Shown: positions 36,943 through 49,352 of the stretch, one piece after another
How positions within the stretch are numbered: position 1 is the stretch's first letter
How the letters are laid out: each line of letters opens with the position of its first letter
Assembly: GCA_022376515.1 (NCBI GenBank)
Contig: WTXI01000032.1
Coordinates: 1-64,000 of the forward strand
Origin: Lactifluus volemus
Lineage: Eukaryota; Basidiomycota; Agaricomycetes; Russulales; Russulaceae
DNA length: 64,000 bases
Direction: 5' to 3'
Translations under genes and position numbers: made by a program
The notes under the pieces: model-generated
The model's database searches: none
What the model saw: the letters and a program-made list of their open reading frames with translations, nothing else
What the model was told of the DNA's origin: nothing

Positions 36943-38964
36943 GTCGAGTGTGACAGGCCGAGTGAATGGGGGAAAGAAAATATACACGTTGAAGACGGGC
37001 CAAGGGGTTTTATGCAAAAACGCCCACTCGAAGCGCCAAATCCCAGACTCTGGCCACGCGACCCAGGTAGCGGGCACCTGGTGCGAGAAATGGTTTGCGT
37101 ATCACCTCTCGATCATCATCCCCTTCAAGGGCCATACCAGATCGGGAGGCGACCACGACGTTCTAGAGTTGACCGGTTGACCATCAAACAACACGCAGAT
37201 AATTCATGGCAGCTTGAAGTATGAGATTCGCCAGATGAGTTGCGTGGGCTAGCATCTCTTACTGAATCTGGCGGCGTTGGTGCTATATCTGTGCCTCGCG
37301 TATCGCCGGTCAGATCTTGAAGTGGTTCTGACAAGGGCGTCGACCTTGTGATGTCCATGTAAGGTGCGTATTTTGGGTAACCCAACAGGCAGCTATGGGA
37401 ACATATACCTTGGATGATTTCAGAAGGGGATTGCGAGGATTGGATCTTGGGTTGGCAATCTCGGATTTCCACATGGCACCACTTGAACCCGCCTGAACCT
37501 TGATCCATTTTACTCCCATCAATACATCAAGGGGGAAAATGCGTTGGCGAGCGCCACTATGGCCAATTTCCAGGATAAGAGTTATCTGGAACCCGGGAGG
37601 ATGGCTGGGTAGGGAGAATCCTCTCATATTAAGGAGCATCTAACTTAGGGCGCATTCGGGGGGGAGGGAGTAAAAAAGGCGTGAGGCGGCGCTTGCCATT
37701 TGCTGTGAGTAATTGCGAAAAAGCGGGGATCTGCCACGAGACGCGCCCTCGAGTTCTCTGCCGGGGATGCCTTGGAGCGGTTGACGCGGGAGTAACCAAA
37801 GGCAGTCAGCAGACCCCTTGCTATCGGCCCGCTAGCCGAGAGACAGCCGGCATCTCGGAAGAATCGGTAAGGTCGGAGTTGATTACATAATCCCGCGGGT
37901 AACAGGAGAAAAATCAAAACAGCAGGTCAACGCATGGTTGCGGCCATTGACCTGGGCATCCTATGACGTTTTTTTTGGTTGCACAGCAGATACGGCAACA
38001 TCTCGAACATCATAAAAGATCCAAAACATCAGACATGCGGCGGAAGGAGGGGAGAGGCGTGAAGTCAGATGACCCCACAAGTGGAGTCAAAAGCAACGAG
38101 GCATTTTTGACCCCTGTACTTGTCCCAGGGGATACGCGAGCCAACAAGGGGAAACGGAACGGCGCAACAAAGAAAGAGGAAGAGATAGGCACAATGCACC
38201 GAGGAACGGGCAATGGCACTTGGTGCATCGAAGCACGCACGAAAATACGGCGTTGAAACGGGATCCCGGGAGGTACCCTGAAATGAGGGGAGAAAAAATT
38301 TCGGCACTCATGCTATCACCGGATAATCGCTATCGATGGGGTGTGGCAGTGAAATGAAAAACAACGTACCGAGTGTGCAAAAACGCACGTACGCAAAGGT
38401 TAGGCGAAGTGACAAGACGCAGCGGTATGAGCTCGTAAGGACAAGCCAAATTACCAATCGTCACAAATCTCATTGGGAGGCACAAGCAGGCTGGGATGCA
38501 AAAGACATGGCGGCGCGGGGAAAGGAATGAAAAGAAAGAGACCATTAGAGGTCAAAGCTGAACGACCGGAAGGCGAGAGCCTGCGATCCGGCCAAAGAGC
38601 ATAGATAACGCAAAATCAAGCGTCATCACCTGCTAATCAAATAGACACCCACCATCACAACTCGCGTATGCGTGGAGCAGGTAGAGTGTGACAAGGAAAC
38701 AAAATTTCAGGGGGCAGGTAATCAAGCGAAGAACATCGCGTATTCGGTCACTTTGGGGCGTGTTGCGCCATGAACACTGTTGAGAGCCATGGGTGGAGAA
38801 GATTTGAAGGCAAGGATCGCAATCCTTGGACTTTGTGGAGTCGCTGTCGCTCTCCCATGAGACACGTGATGAGGATCTTTCAAACTCAATTAAGACAGCG
38901 CTTGATTCTGAGATTATTATGTAATCAACCGATTTTCTCTGATGTTTTGACAATACCTCTAACC
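36943..38964. other. Intergenic between divergent BCS1-like gene and ADE8
   Basis: About 2 kb containing the upstream regions of both divergent genes. Several frames of about 100 codons exist on both strands but show no family motif or consistent splicing. They could be extra 5' exons or chance. Confidence 0.45.
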
Positions 38965-39703
38965 ATGGCCGACGCTGACGTAGCAGCTCAAGGACGAAGA
39001 CGACGCATCGTCGTTCTCATATCAGGTTCAGGTTTGTTTTACTTTCCCTCAGGTTTTTTTTTCGAACGCTAGCGCTCCTCTCGACTTTCTGCTGCTCTTT
39101 AGGTACGAACCTGCAGGCGCTCATCGACGCGCAAAACACCCCCTCATTGCCCAACGCCCAGATCGTGCTCGTGATCTCCAACCGCAAGGCCGCTTACGGT
39201 CTCACCCGCGCCCAAAATGTCGATCCGCCGATTCCGACACAGTACCTCGCTTTACAACCGTACCTCAAGACGGCGTCGGGGACGGACCGCACGCGGAGCA
39301 CGTACGATGCGGAGATTGCGCGCATTGTACTCGAGGCGCGACCCGATATCGTCGTACTGGCGGGCTGGATGCACGTTTTTGGGGAGGGGTTCCTCGATGC
39401 CGTCGTTGTGGTTCGTCGATTGCGGTGATCAATTTACATCCAGCGTTGCCCGGTGCGTTTGATGGGACGCACGCGCTTGAAAGAGGTTATGAGGCCTTTC
39501 AGAAGGGCGAGGTGGATAGGGTCGGGGCGATGGTGCATCACGTTGTGAAAGAGGTCGATCGTGGAGAGCCGGTCGTGGTGCGTGAGGTTGAGATCAAAAG
39601 GGGCGAGCCGTTGGAAGCGTATGAGGAACGATTGCATCGAACGGAGTGGGAAATCATCGTGGAAGGCACCCGGAAGGTGCTCGATAAAGTCCAATCAGCG
39701 TGA
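38965..39703 (+). CDS. ADE8: Phosphoribosylglycinamide formyltransferase (GAR transformylase), apparent frameshift
   Basis: Transfers the formyl group of 10-formyl-THF to GAR, the third step of purine synthesis, in the cytosol. Exon 1 (38965-39031) encodes RRRRIVVLISGSG and is spliced to exon 2 (from 39103), giving the phosphoribosyl-binding loop SGSGTNLQALID. Then come VISNRKAAYGLTRA, PDIVVLAGWMHVFGEGFLDA, the folate site VINLHPALPGAFDG with catalytic Asn/His, and VHHVVKEVDRGEPVVVREVE with the catalytic Asp, ending KVLDKVQSA. Length about 220 residues, as usual. Odd: after FLDAV the reading frame steps back by one base between about 39400 and 39420 (the first frame stops at 39428). The sequence therefore lacks one base compared with a working gene, in a spot too short for an intron. 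Sequence error or a dead allele are both possible. Confidence 0.85.
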
Positions 39704-40281
39704 TCCTTCGGGTGCGAGGCGAAGATCTAAATTGACCAAAGTGCGCCGCAAGGCCGGTAGATTCACTGTTGTACGACTAGTAGAACCATATCACCTCCGT
39801 AATAATGATGTGCCGCGTGGCGATATGCAGGCGATTTCTGTGCCATATGCTTCATAATGCGGCGGGAGTTGATGATGTCCGTCCATGGATTTCAGAACAT
39901 TTTTATGTACTCTCAATGCATGAAAGAATACATGGATGCTTTCCATATGTCCTTGGGGGAAATAAAACGGTGTAAAGGTATGAAAAAAACTCCGTTGATG
40001 AGGAATAATAGGTACGCAAACGCCGCAAATTTATACATGCATAAACTACCGGAAGCTGTCAGCGTCCCGATAATGCTGTCATATACCAGTACCACGGGAG
40101 GGGCGCACTGGCAACAGCCAAGCTCAGGGACGACACAAAGCAAGATTCAAAGATCAAACCGTATAGAGGTGAGGCGTTTCCCCGAGGAGCAAGAAGTATC
40201 ACTGCATGGAACCGAGGTAAATGAGCCTAAGGACGGGGCAGTTGAGCCAAGCATACGATACTGACCATATAGCGTAATCAT
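39704..40281. other. Intergenic between convergent ADE8 and SYS1
   Basis: About 580 bases between the two stop codons. A 135-codon plus-strand frame (39857-40264) has no recognisable motif and lies between two 3' ends. I see no supported gene. Confidence 0.5.
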
Positions 40282-41128
40282 CTAATCCCTCCGGAGAGCG
40301 CCTAGCTCAACGTCGCCTGGGTCAGGATTATTTGATGCTATTACCAGGCCTTCGGTCATCTCCCTTTTAACGCACATTTGCTCTGCAAGGAGCAAGGTCA
40401 GAAGGCTGCTGCCGAGGACGACAGCCCAGAAGAAGAGGGACGTGGGAAGAACGGCGGAATAGTAGGTTGTGAGTACGAGATGATTGAAGAGAAGTGTCAA
40501 GGTAAAGTCAAGGATGAGCCTAGGCCGACGGACAAGGTGGTAAAGATAATAGACACTAGAAAGAAGAGGAAGTAAGGTGCGGTGAGCCCTGAGATGGAAC
40601 GGGGTAAGTGCGGGTCAAAACGCACTCTGCTGTTGATGCCAAAAGCCAACACGCCGCAAGGATCCAGCCCCTCATATTGTCACCGCGACCATCTGGACCC
40701 ATGTACGTAGGACCTTCAGCAACCTTGCGGCCGCCACTCCATGCACCCGTGAAGGATGACCATCGTTCTTCGCCATGTAATCTTCGAAAGGTGGGTCTCC
40801 CGGCGATCTCACGCCAGTCCATCAACATCCCTGGTAAGTTAGGAAATACCGATCACCGGAACCGCGTAAGCAAGTAAATCGGAACCTTAAGACGCACCGA
40901 CATTGAAGGCACCACCCTCATACCTTAGCGATCCAGGTTCCGCAAAGGTGGAGAGAAGAGGGGGAACGAGCAGGGCAAGGGTGAGATAGTGCAACGACTG
41001 GAGGGCTACGATCTAAAGAGAGCAAATGGCGGGTTAGGGCGAGGGTTCGGGGAAGAAAGAGGGCCTTGCCGACGCTCCTGGGATATGATCACGACCGGAT
41101 CCCAGGTTGTCGCCTTTGATAGTGCCAT
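40282..41128 (-). CDS. SYS1: SYS1 family Golgi membrane protein
   Basis: Four-span Golgi membrane protein that recruits the Arl3/ARFRP1 GTPase to the trans-Golgi. Minus strand, spliced from MALSKATTWDPVVIISQ (exon 1) to IVALQSLHYLTLALLVPPLL, EPGSLRYEGGAFNVG, and LMDWREIAGRPTFRRLHGEE. Then a membrane span MRGWILAACWLLASTA, DVYYLYHLVRRPRLILDFTL, and LLFNHLVLTTYYSAVLPTSL. The last spans are followed by AEQMCVKREMTEGL and an acidic/arginine end (GDVELGALRRD). Length and order match fungal SYS1. Odd: the first intron, needed for the family reading frame, would begin GAGCGT rather than GT. It faces STE13 across a short divergent promoter. Confidence 0.85.
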
Positions 41129-41300
41129 TGAATATTCTCAGTCTAAGGTTGAGTGCATCGTGTTTGCTCAATTGAAGGCTCGGTTTTGTGGCGAACCAGC
41201 GTCGGTGCCATTTATTATCATCACGTCACTGTCACTGTCACACACCATCTATACCCGCAGCCAAGCGCCAACGAGCGGGATCTGAAGAACACGAAGAGGG
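41129..41300. promoter_or_regulatory. Bidirectional SYS1/STE13 promoter region
   Basis: Only 172 bases separate the two divergent start codons, so the two genes must share this control region. It contains a direct repeat of GTCACT (CGTCACTGTCACTGTCACAC, about 41224-41243). No TATA box close to either start is obvious. Confidence 0.5.
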
Positions 41301-44300
41301 ATGCCTCAACAGTATGACCCATTATCACAAGAGGATGATAGCCACGCAGATACTCCCCGCGCCGGTCTTATCCCGAGACCTGCAGTCTACTATGGAGAGG
41401 GTCCCTTCGACGCGCCAAGTTCAGAAGACGAGGACGAGGACGAGGTGACAGAGAAAGACACCTCAGCCTCTTTAAACCGTGCAGAAGGCGGTGGTCAATT
41501 TCGGTCTCACTTTTCCGATGGTGGTCTTTACGTTGGACGACAAAAGGTAAGCACATTCACGGATGGCTCACACGAACATGGGTCATTAATGGCTTGGTAT
41601 AGGAATTCCCAACCATCCGAGGACTCCTCCTCACGCTTGCTGCGCTCGTGACGCTCTCTGCGGTAATAGGTCTCTTTGCCGCATTCACCTATAAAGGCAC
41701 GGATCGCGCCGCGCCCGGCAATAAGCGCATCACAATGGATCATGTATTTAACCACACGTTTGCCGTCGAGCAGACCGAAGTCTCGTGGGTTCCGGAAGGT
41801 GCGTTCAAAAAAGACAAATTCCCTCTCGTGGTCGTGGAGCTGACGGGTTATCCATATATATGCAAAGCTGGGGACGGTGTATTTTCCGTTTACCAAGATG
41901 GTTACATCAAACTGGTGAACCTCAAGTCCAACACCACGACTAATCTCGTTCGATATTCCGATCTCAAAGATGTAAGGTTGATTAATGATGTGGCGTTTCG
42001 TTTAGCCCTTGACCTTTTCCACATTGTAGGAGCGAGGAAATGGGCTGGCCTGGTCCACTTGGAAGCTCTCACCTGACATGAAATACATGCTAGTAAAGGC
42101 AGACCGCCACAAGGTCAGCCTCGTCTAATCCACATTGTAAGCCTCGCACTGACTGTGAGGCGACCTCAGCAATGGCGGTGGTCAAGCTTTGGAAATTACT
42201 GGATATTCAATCTAGAAACAAACGAAACTTATCCTTTGGTTCCCCCCTCGAACCCTCCCGCTGTTGCATATGCGACGTGGTCTCCGACAGGGGAGAGGAT
42301 TGCCTATGTCATGAATAATGATCTCTACGTGGTCCCGACCGCTTCGTGAGTGAACTATCTCACCCCCTCATCATCACCTTATCTTACCTCCGTAGACCTA
42401 GGACAACTCATATCCGAGTGACAAACTCCGGGAATGCTACCCTCTTCCACGGCGTTCCTGACTGGGTATACGAGGAAGAAGTCTTCTCTTCTGATTTTGC
42501 ACTTTGGTGGTCCCCGATTCATCCAAGGTTGCCTTTCTCGTGTTTGACGAATCCCTGGTTGAAGAGTACACCTTCCCGATCTACAACCCGACAGATGACT
42601 CGGACACGGTGGTGCCCTACACCTCCCAGCTGACAATGCGCTATCCGAAACCAGGTTATCCCAATCCGCTCGTCTCGGTACACGTGTTCGACCTTGAGCG
42701 ATTCCTTTCCGAAGATATTCTCGGTGCAGACACAGATCCCGCCGAAGCAACGCTCGAGCTTGAATGGGAAGGCCGACAACCTACCAACGACAGCATAATC
42801 ATGGACATTGTCTGGTTGCGCGACAACGATCTCTTGCTGAAGGAAGTAAACCGCAACGCGGATGCAGGCAGCGTCGTCCTGTTCGAACTCTCGGATACCT
42901 CGCTCCTCGACGCCCGCACTGGTCAGGTCGTGCGCACGCTCGGCGAGGACGGTGAGGAGGGGGACGAGGGCTGGATAGATTCCAAGCACACGGTGTATCC
43001 CCTCCCGACCAATTTCTCGGTGAACGGCCTTCCCTCCTATCTGGATATTGTGCCCGATAAAGACGGCTACAATCACATCGCGCTGTTCAGTCCTGCAAGC
43101 GCAAGTACACCTCGTTTCCTCACCACAGGGGCCTGGGAGGTCACCGGTGGTATTCAGGCCGTCGACATTGAAAGGGGGCTCGCGTACGTGTCCGGCGTGG
43201 ATTTTAACGTGTTTCTCCCCGCCCCGTGGTTTTAATGAATGGTCCGTTATAGGTACTTCCAAGCCGCTAATCCATCCTCCGTCGGTCGCAACATCTTCTC
43301 GATCCCGCTTCCCCTCGACAGTAATCTCAAGTACACTGACGATGCGGCAGCACCGATACCAAAACTCTCCACGTTGACCGATACGTCATCTATGGGACAG
43401 TATGAAGCCAACTTTTCTCCCGGAGCTGGATTCTATCTCTTGAGTTACAAAGGACCGAACGTTCCTTGGCAGCGCGTCATCAGGACCAATGACACGAGTG
43501 CGTGGTGCCTGGTGGAAGCGCGCATCAAGTTAAAACTGAGTTTTTTCTTTCTCTGAATGGGTTTGTTCTAGGCTTTGACTTTGTCGTCAATGACAACGTT
43601 CGGTTGAATACGACTTGGAACCAGTTCGAGACTCCGATTTATCAGTATACGACGATTGATAGCGACGGATACGGTAAGGACAACAACCCTTCGACTGATT
43701 CGTCCGGTTGCTCACGGACGAAAAAAAAACTGCCTCGCTCTTTTCTTTTACGCAGAATTGAACGCGTTCGAATTACGTCCACCACGTATGGACGATTCTG
43801 GACGCACGAAATACCCGGTACTTTTCCGCGTGTAAGTTTCGCTAACGCTTTTTTTTTGTTTCTTTTGCCGACTAGATTGGCAAACTGTCTATAATAACAG
43901 ATACGGTGGGCCTGGCTCGCAACTCGTGAGCGCCTCTTTCGACCTTGGCTGGCACGCGTATCTCGCGTGCACTCTGCAATACGTCATCGTCGTCGTCGAC
44001 GGACGCGGCACAGGCTTCAAGGGCCGTGGGCTGCGCAACCCAGTCAAGGGCAACCTTGGCTTTTGGGAGGTGCGAGATCAGATCAATGCTGCGCGGTGAG
44101 CCTCAACGCGCGCTTTTGCCGCTTTCGCTTCTCAATGTTTCGCCTTTTTTTTTTCGCGTTATAAGTGTATGGGCGGCTAAGGATTACGTTGACCCGAGGC
44201 GGATCGGGATTTGGGGCTGGGTACGACTAACACACTCGCCTACGAGGCAATAAGTAACTGAAACATGCAGTCGTATGGAGGTTTTATGAGCTCAAAGGTG

Positions 44301-44880
44301 GTCGAAGCCGATGTGGGCATCCATTCGTTGGCGATAGCGGTTGCCGTACGTCGTTCCCCCTTCTGCTGCCGTCAACGCGCCTCCCTGCTGATTTTTCTTA
44401 ATCTCTAGCCTGTCACGAGTTGGCGCTTGTACGGTACGTGCGAAAACGGCTTTTTTTAGTCATCCTTGTTTAGCTCATAGCTCTTCAGATTCGATTTACA
44501 CCGAACGGTACATGAACTTGCCCGCGCTTAATGAGGGCGGGTACGTCAACGCGTCCATCTCGAACGTGAGCGCGTTCGACAAGGTGGACTATTTGCTCGC
44601 GCATGGGAGCGCGGACGATAATGTGCACTTTGCAAATTCGGCGCACTTGCTGGATATGTTTACAAAGGCGAACATACGGAAATACCAGTTCCGGATGTTC
44701 ACTGACAGGTACGTGATTTGGGGTGCGCGCATCTGATCGAAAAGAGATATTTTGGTGATGATGCCCCTCAACAGTAACCACGGGATTTCGAGGCGCGGTG
44801 CCTATCGTGAACTATACGAGTACATGACAAGCTTTTTAATAGAGAAATGGGGCAAGGGTGGACGTCGGCGGGGATGGTGA
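41301..44880 (+). CDS. Dipeptidyl aminopeptidase, type IV (STE13/DAP2 family)
   Basis: Type II membrane serine protease of the S9B family that removes X-Pro or X-Ala dipeptides, in the late Golgi or vacuole. The cytosolic N-terminus is acidic ([11 protein letters not shown]) and precedes one membrane anchor ([20 protein letters not shown], near residue 95). The beta-propeller follows: [56 protein letters not shown] (the DW-EEE substrate clamp). The hydrolase domain has [23 protein letters not shown], nucleophile GWSYGGFM (Ser at the start of an exon), [13 protein letters not shown] (Asp) and [10 protein letters not shown] (His). All three catalytic residues are present. More than ten small introns; stop at 44878-44880. 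STE13 (Golgi) versus DAP2 (vacuole) cannot be decided from sequence. Confidence 0.88.
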
Positions 44881-45233
44881 GCGTTGGGAGGGGGATAGAA
44901 TGTATTATCGTCGCCGAGCTGAACAATTTTTTTTTTCATTCACTACTTTATCTATTGGTCCCTTAGTTGCCGTGGCAGTGTCGAGCCTGGAGTAGTCTGG
45001 AAGGGAAGGCGGATTAAGGGTCACATGGGTCCAGACGAGGGTCAACGGTGGCTGGCTGGGCCTCGAACGTATCAAATGACCTTGTTATATCCGATCGGCT
45101 TCAGGCGAAAGGTCTCGGCCAGCCAGAGACACACTCACTAACTAGCGCTAAATACACATGATACTTAAGGTTTTCGCCCGATGTAATCCTCTATCAACCT
45201 CATCCCCTCCCCCTCTCCCCCCTACACCCTCAC
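44881..45233. other. Short intergenic between STE13-like gene and ETT1-like gene
   Basis: About 350 bases; the right half probably includes the 5' leader or first exon of the next gene. Nothing else seen. Confidence 0.5.
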
Positions 45234-47552
45234 ATGGTGAATTCTTCAACATTGATGGCGACCTTGGCCCCTCCATCACCCAGCACATTGGTAGGAACCT
45301 GGCCAAGGCTTACCCGTCCAAATCTCAAACGTCCTCGAGGACTTTGGAAAGCTGCCCGGAGACGTATGGATCCGACTTTCTCCTCCTCTCCCGGGCCGTC
45401 GAGTTATCAACAACGGCAAACATCTAGGGAGGACGGGCTAGTCGTTCTTCTGCTCGTGGATCGGATACGGACCGCGAGGAAGATATGATGATGATGATGA
45501 ATATGATGACGGACGAGAGCGGGGACGACGATGGAATTTGCAACGATGATGAAGAGTATGAGGAAGAGGAAGATGATGGTATGAGTCAAGGATCGGGCCG
45601 AAGTAGCAGCTCGAAACGACCGAGGCGCGATGATTCGCCCGGGAACAACGATAACGACAATGAACGACAACGACTTTGGGCATCGTCGTCGGCTTCGGCT
45701 GTTGCTGTTTACGCTGATTTGGATAATAACAACAACAACAACACGCCAGGGTCAAGTAGTAGTGGCGTCGTGGTCGTCTTGTCGGATGAGAAGAAGAAGA
45801 AGGTTGGACACGATGTTGGCATGCGTTCGTCGTCGCCACCACGACCACGGACACGACCACCTATGATGTCGAACATGATCACGAGTTCGATCGCGGAGAA
45901 TGCTGCTGCTGCTGCTGCTGCATCTTTGTCACCATCTACGTTTGAAGTCAAGGATTGGGAGGAACTCAAGGAGACTTTGACGCAAGCGTCAGAATTGTAT
46001 GATCGTAAGTCTGTCTTTCTTTTTCTCTCTTCTTCCATTCTTAGTGTCGTTGATCCAGGTGAGGATATGTTGGGCTCGATAACGCTTTTGCGTGCAGTGA
46101 TACACGAATGTCGACGATTCCTCACTCGATTTCCTGATCCAACCGTTTTCTTCACCACCATCGATGGGTCGAATCCAGATTCGGATAACCAGTCTACTCA
46201 TCGGTATTGATTTTATTTATTTCTTTGGGGGGGTTCCATCCAACCTTTTTTTTTTGCGTTTCAGCCGTCATGAATCACCCAACGCGTTCCATTCCTTGAT
46301 GGGTATCGCATTATTCCTATTTGGTAATATTATCGCCCAAAATTCTTCACTGGCTATCTCCCGCGAGCCCAACACGCCCTCGTCCTATTGGTTCTCTGCC
46401 CTCGACCTGTTCGATGCCGGTGATAACCTACCCTGCTACACCAGTGGTCACCCCTCTTGCATTCCCGTCCCTGGTCCCGACGATTGGCGAGTATCAATAG
46501 CATGGGGTCGCACTCTCGTCTCCCTCGCCTATCAAGCCACAAAATCATCTTTATCCACACCACCGCCCTCTCCATCACCTGCGCCTTCTCCCTCAAGTCC
46601 ACGTTCATCACACACAGCAACACAACGGTTCGCACCCCGCTCGCCCCTCGCCGCCATCGCTACCCTACGTATGCCGGGCTGCAACGCCCATTCTCGCGCT
46701 TCTGCATCTGAACTCCTCACGCACGCCGCAGATCAATTCGCGCGCGGGATATTCCACATGCCTCATCACGCCGTCCATTGTCGCATAGACGATGATGATG
46801 ATGATGAGACCTCTTGTCGACGCCCACGGGAACTGTTCACGATCGCTTCAGAAGTGCTCGCGGTCGCGGAACGTTTGAACGACTTCGAGGCTCGACGTCG
46901 TTGGGCTACTTGGGCCGACGCCGTATTTCACCAGATGCATATGGAAGCTGACGTTGATACCTGGCGCGCTCGTATCGGTCTTGCACGTGGACGGTCTTGG
47001 CTCGTGATGGGCAGTGCGCGGGCGGAAGAGATGGAAGATGTACTAGAACGGGGGGGCGACGTGCGCGTGTTGCAGGGTAAGGAAGCTGATGATGCACGCG
47101 CAGCACTCGTCATGGGTAAGTCCTCCCCTCCTCCTCTTCTCTCTCTCTCTCTCTCTTCTCTCATTGATTGATCAATCGATTGACACGTAAAAAAAACAGC
47201 CATATCATTCTTTGATCGTGCAAAAAGTTCCGCTTCGACCGAGTCACCCGAGACTTTATTGACGGATATGCAACCCTTGGTAAAAGTCGTTCCCCCTTCC
47301 CACTTGTACTTTATGTTTCTAATAAAAAATCGGTTTTTTTTAGCTTGCAGAAGCCTTACTTTCTCTGGCAAATTGACCCCGGATGAAGAAGGTCGTGAAG
47401 CTTTGTATACGCGTGCACAAATCGAAGGTGGTGAAACGGTCAGGCTAGATTTGCTCGCCGGGTCTAGTAGGTCTAGTAGTAGACCGATAACTCCACGCCA
47501 ACGCCATCATCCCCACCCACTAACCGTAGATGTCCGAATGGACGAATCATAA
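45234..47552 (+). CDS. ETT1: ETT1-like protein (enhancer of translation termination)
   Basis: Helical-repeat nuclear protein of the Ett1 family, reported in yeast to promote efficient stop-codon recognition. Visible parts: a basic start with LKRPRGLWKAARRR, a low-complexity acidic, Asn- and Ser-rich region (EEYEEEEDDGMSQGSGRSSS) and an alanine run. The conserved domain follows: WEELKETLTQASELYD, intron, [95 protein letters not shown], and LAEALLSLANLTPDEEGREA. The last exon ends with a histidine/proline-rich tail, TAA at 47550-47552. The junction between the first frame and the acidic region is unresolved, so the start is provisional. Assignment rests on the order of TPR-like segments. Confidence 0.68.
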
Positions 47553-47572
47553 CCCCCCCCCCCCCCCCCCCC
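47553..47572. repeat. Poly-C tract of 20
   Basis: Uninterrupted run of 20 C directly after the TAA of the ETT1-like gene. Such runs are unstable and easily miscounted in assembly. Confidence 0.9.
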
Positions 47573-48052
47573 ACATAAAGCATCGCCTCTTTTTTTCCTT
47601 TTGGTTGTAATCTTTTCCCACGAGGACTATTCATTTACGTGTACAACGCAACGCATCCATCATACCCCCCTCCCCTTTCTGCCCCCTTCCCTTGTTTCCC
47701 TCATCAATCGCCACCTGTTGTATTATATCAATTATTAATCAATCGCACGCCATCAACCTCTCCCCCCCTTCTTCCCCCGCATTAGGTCTACGTAAAAAAA
47801 ACAAAGAAATACGCATAGATTAATACATGCTATTGATTATTATGGAGAGGAAGCAGTGTTATATAAGTCCATCATCCTTATCGAGCGGTTTCTCAAGACT
47901 TTCCCCCCTTGTTGTCCCACATGGGTATGATATAATAGATAACCCCCTTCCCTCCACTCCACCATCCCCTCAGCCCTGAAACCTGACCCATTTGCGGTTC
48001 TCTCCGCCGCGCTGCTGCTGTTCCATCACAACTGCGCCTTTTCCCCCACTTT
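47573..48052. other. Intergenic between convergent ETT1-like and carrier genes
   Basis: About 480 bases, pyrimidine-rich on the + strand, between two 3' ends. No gene. Confidence 0.6.
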
Positions 48053-49352
48053 TCACGAACACGCCCAGACGACGGCTTCAAACGTACCAAAGACGGCCAT
48101 GTTGACAGGCACGGCGCGTAACATGGTCGGCATCAACCCACGCCAAAATAAGCGTCCTCCACCGTTGTACATGTTGCACGCGGTCTGAAACGTACTCGGA
48201 CCTGTGCCGCTGAACCACCGCCATCGTCGTCGTCGTACTACTGGGAGGACGACAATGTCGTGAGCTTGCATGCGGGTTTTGATAACGTCGAATGGAAAGG
48301 TGACGATCCAGCCGAGTATACCAGCCACACCACCCGCGAGGAGAAGTGGACCCCACGGTTTCTTCCCTCCTGGTGATGGTGGTGATGGGGGTGTGAACAT
48401 GCGTAGAGTGGCTTCGTACTTTTTTTTTCCATTGGTTTGAGCTGGTTTCACAAGTCGCGTGGGAGGGGGTGGGAAACGTAGCGCACCCCGAAAAAGTATA
48501 GGCCGTATCCTCCCACGTCACGCAGGATGGTTGGGGTCAGTCCGCGGTAGAGTCCGAGTAGACCACCGGAACGGAAGATGTCTAGCGCAACGGCTCGCGC
48601 GGGTAGGACTTTGGTGGTGAAAGCTAAGAGATGTTGTTGTTGCTTTTGCTGTTGAATCTTGATGAGCTCAATGGGCGTCGTGATTATCCTTTTTTCGGGG
48701 ATGAAAAGGTCTTCTGTTTTTATTTCGAGAGATAAAAATATTTTGGGGACGTACGTAGTCACCAAGCCGCAACCCGAGGCGGCGAGAAAGACTTGGTAGA
48801 GAGTTGGATCCCGATCATGACTGCGGTCATCGTCGAGGCGTGTTTGTTGAAACTTCATGAGAAAGCGGTACGTCGCGAAGAGCATCCCGTTTAGAACCGG
48901 GGCCGTAGCCTGTAAAAACAAAATGGCGTGAGGCACCCCCTCCCACCCCGGTGCGGAGGTAAGAAAGACCGAGACGGACCAGTGGAGAGGAGATGCCTTT
49001 GTAGAGACCGCGAAGACCTTCATCGCGAGTGATGGTAGTGAGAGCATGGAACGTCGAGCGATATCGAGAGACCGTCGATGACGACGACGACGACGACGAT
49101 GGGTTCTGAAACCGGTATTTCACTTTTTTTTTTTTTCAGGTCAGATAGCAAAAGGAAAAAAGGTTTGGAAAAACTCTTTTCACATACCGGTGTCAAAAGG
49201 AAATCCGACGACTAAACCGGAAACACCTGCGACGGTGCCGGCGAAGAAATCTAAAGTTGGATCTAGGGCGGCTGTAATAGAGGTTAGCTTGGTGTGTGGG
49301 GGTTGTGGCACTCGTTACCTGTTGTGGTCGCTTGAGAGTCAGAGTTGGACAT
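48053..49352 (-). CDS. Mitochondrial carrier family (SLC25) transporter
   Basis: Inner-membrane solute carrier with three repeats. Minus strand. Start MSNSDSQATTTAALDPTLDF, then FFAGTVAGVSGLVVGFPFDT joined to VKYRFQNP, the first PX[DE]XX[KR] signature (PFDTVK). A serine run follows, then STFHALTTITRDEGLRGLYK. The second repeat has PIELIKIQQQ and GGLLGLYRGLTPTILRDVGG. The third has LLLAGGVAGILGWIVTFPFD with PFDVIKTRMQ and ends VNMAVFGTFEAVVWACS. The second signature has Glu/Lys as expected. About 340 residues in four or five exons. The substrate is not certain; the layout recalls carnitine, ornithine or amino acid carriers. Poly-serine and poly-glutamine runs inside matrix loops are unusual. 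Confidence 0.8.

Noticed and set aside
38010..38311. Hydrophobic minus-strand frames near 38 kb resembling membrane spans
   Set aside because: Short, overlapping in all three frames, no start context or splice signals; likely composition effect.
42519..43262. 247-codon minus-strand frame
   Set aside because: It is antisense to the beta-propeller exon of the dipeptidyl aminopeptidase, which carries clear family motifs on the plus strand.
45438..45860. Minus-strand frames opposite the ETT1-like gene
   Set aside because: Low-complexity shadows of the acidic and Asn-rich coding region.
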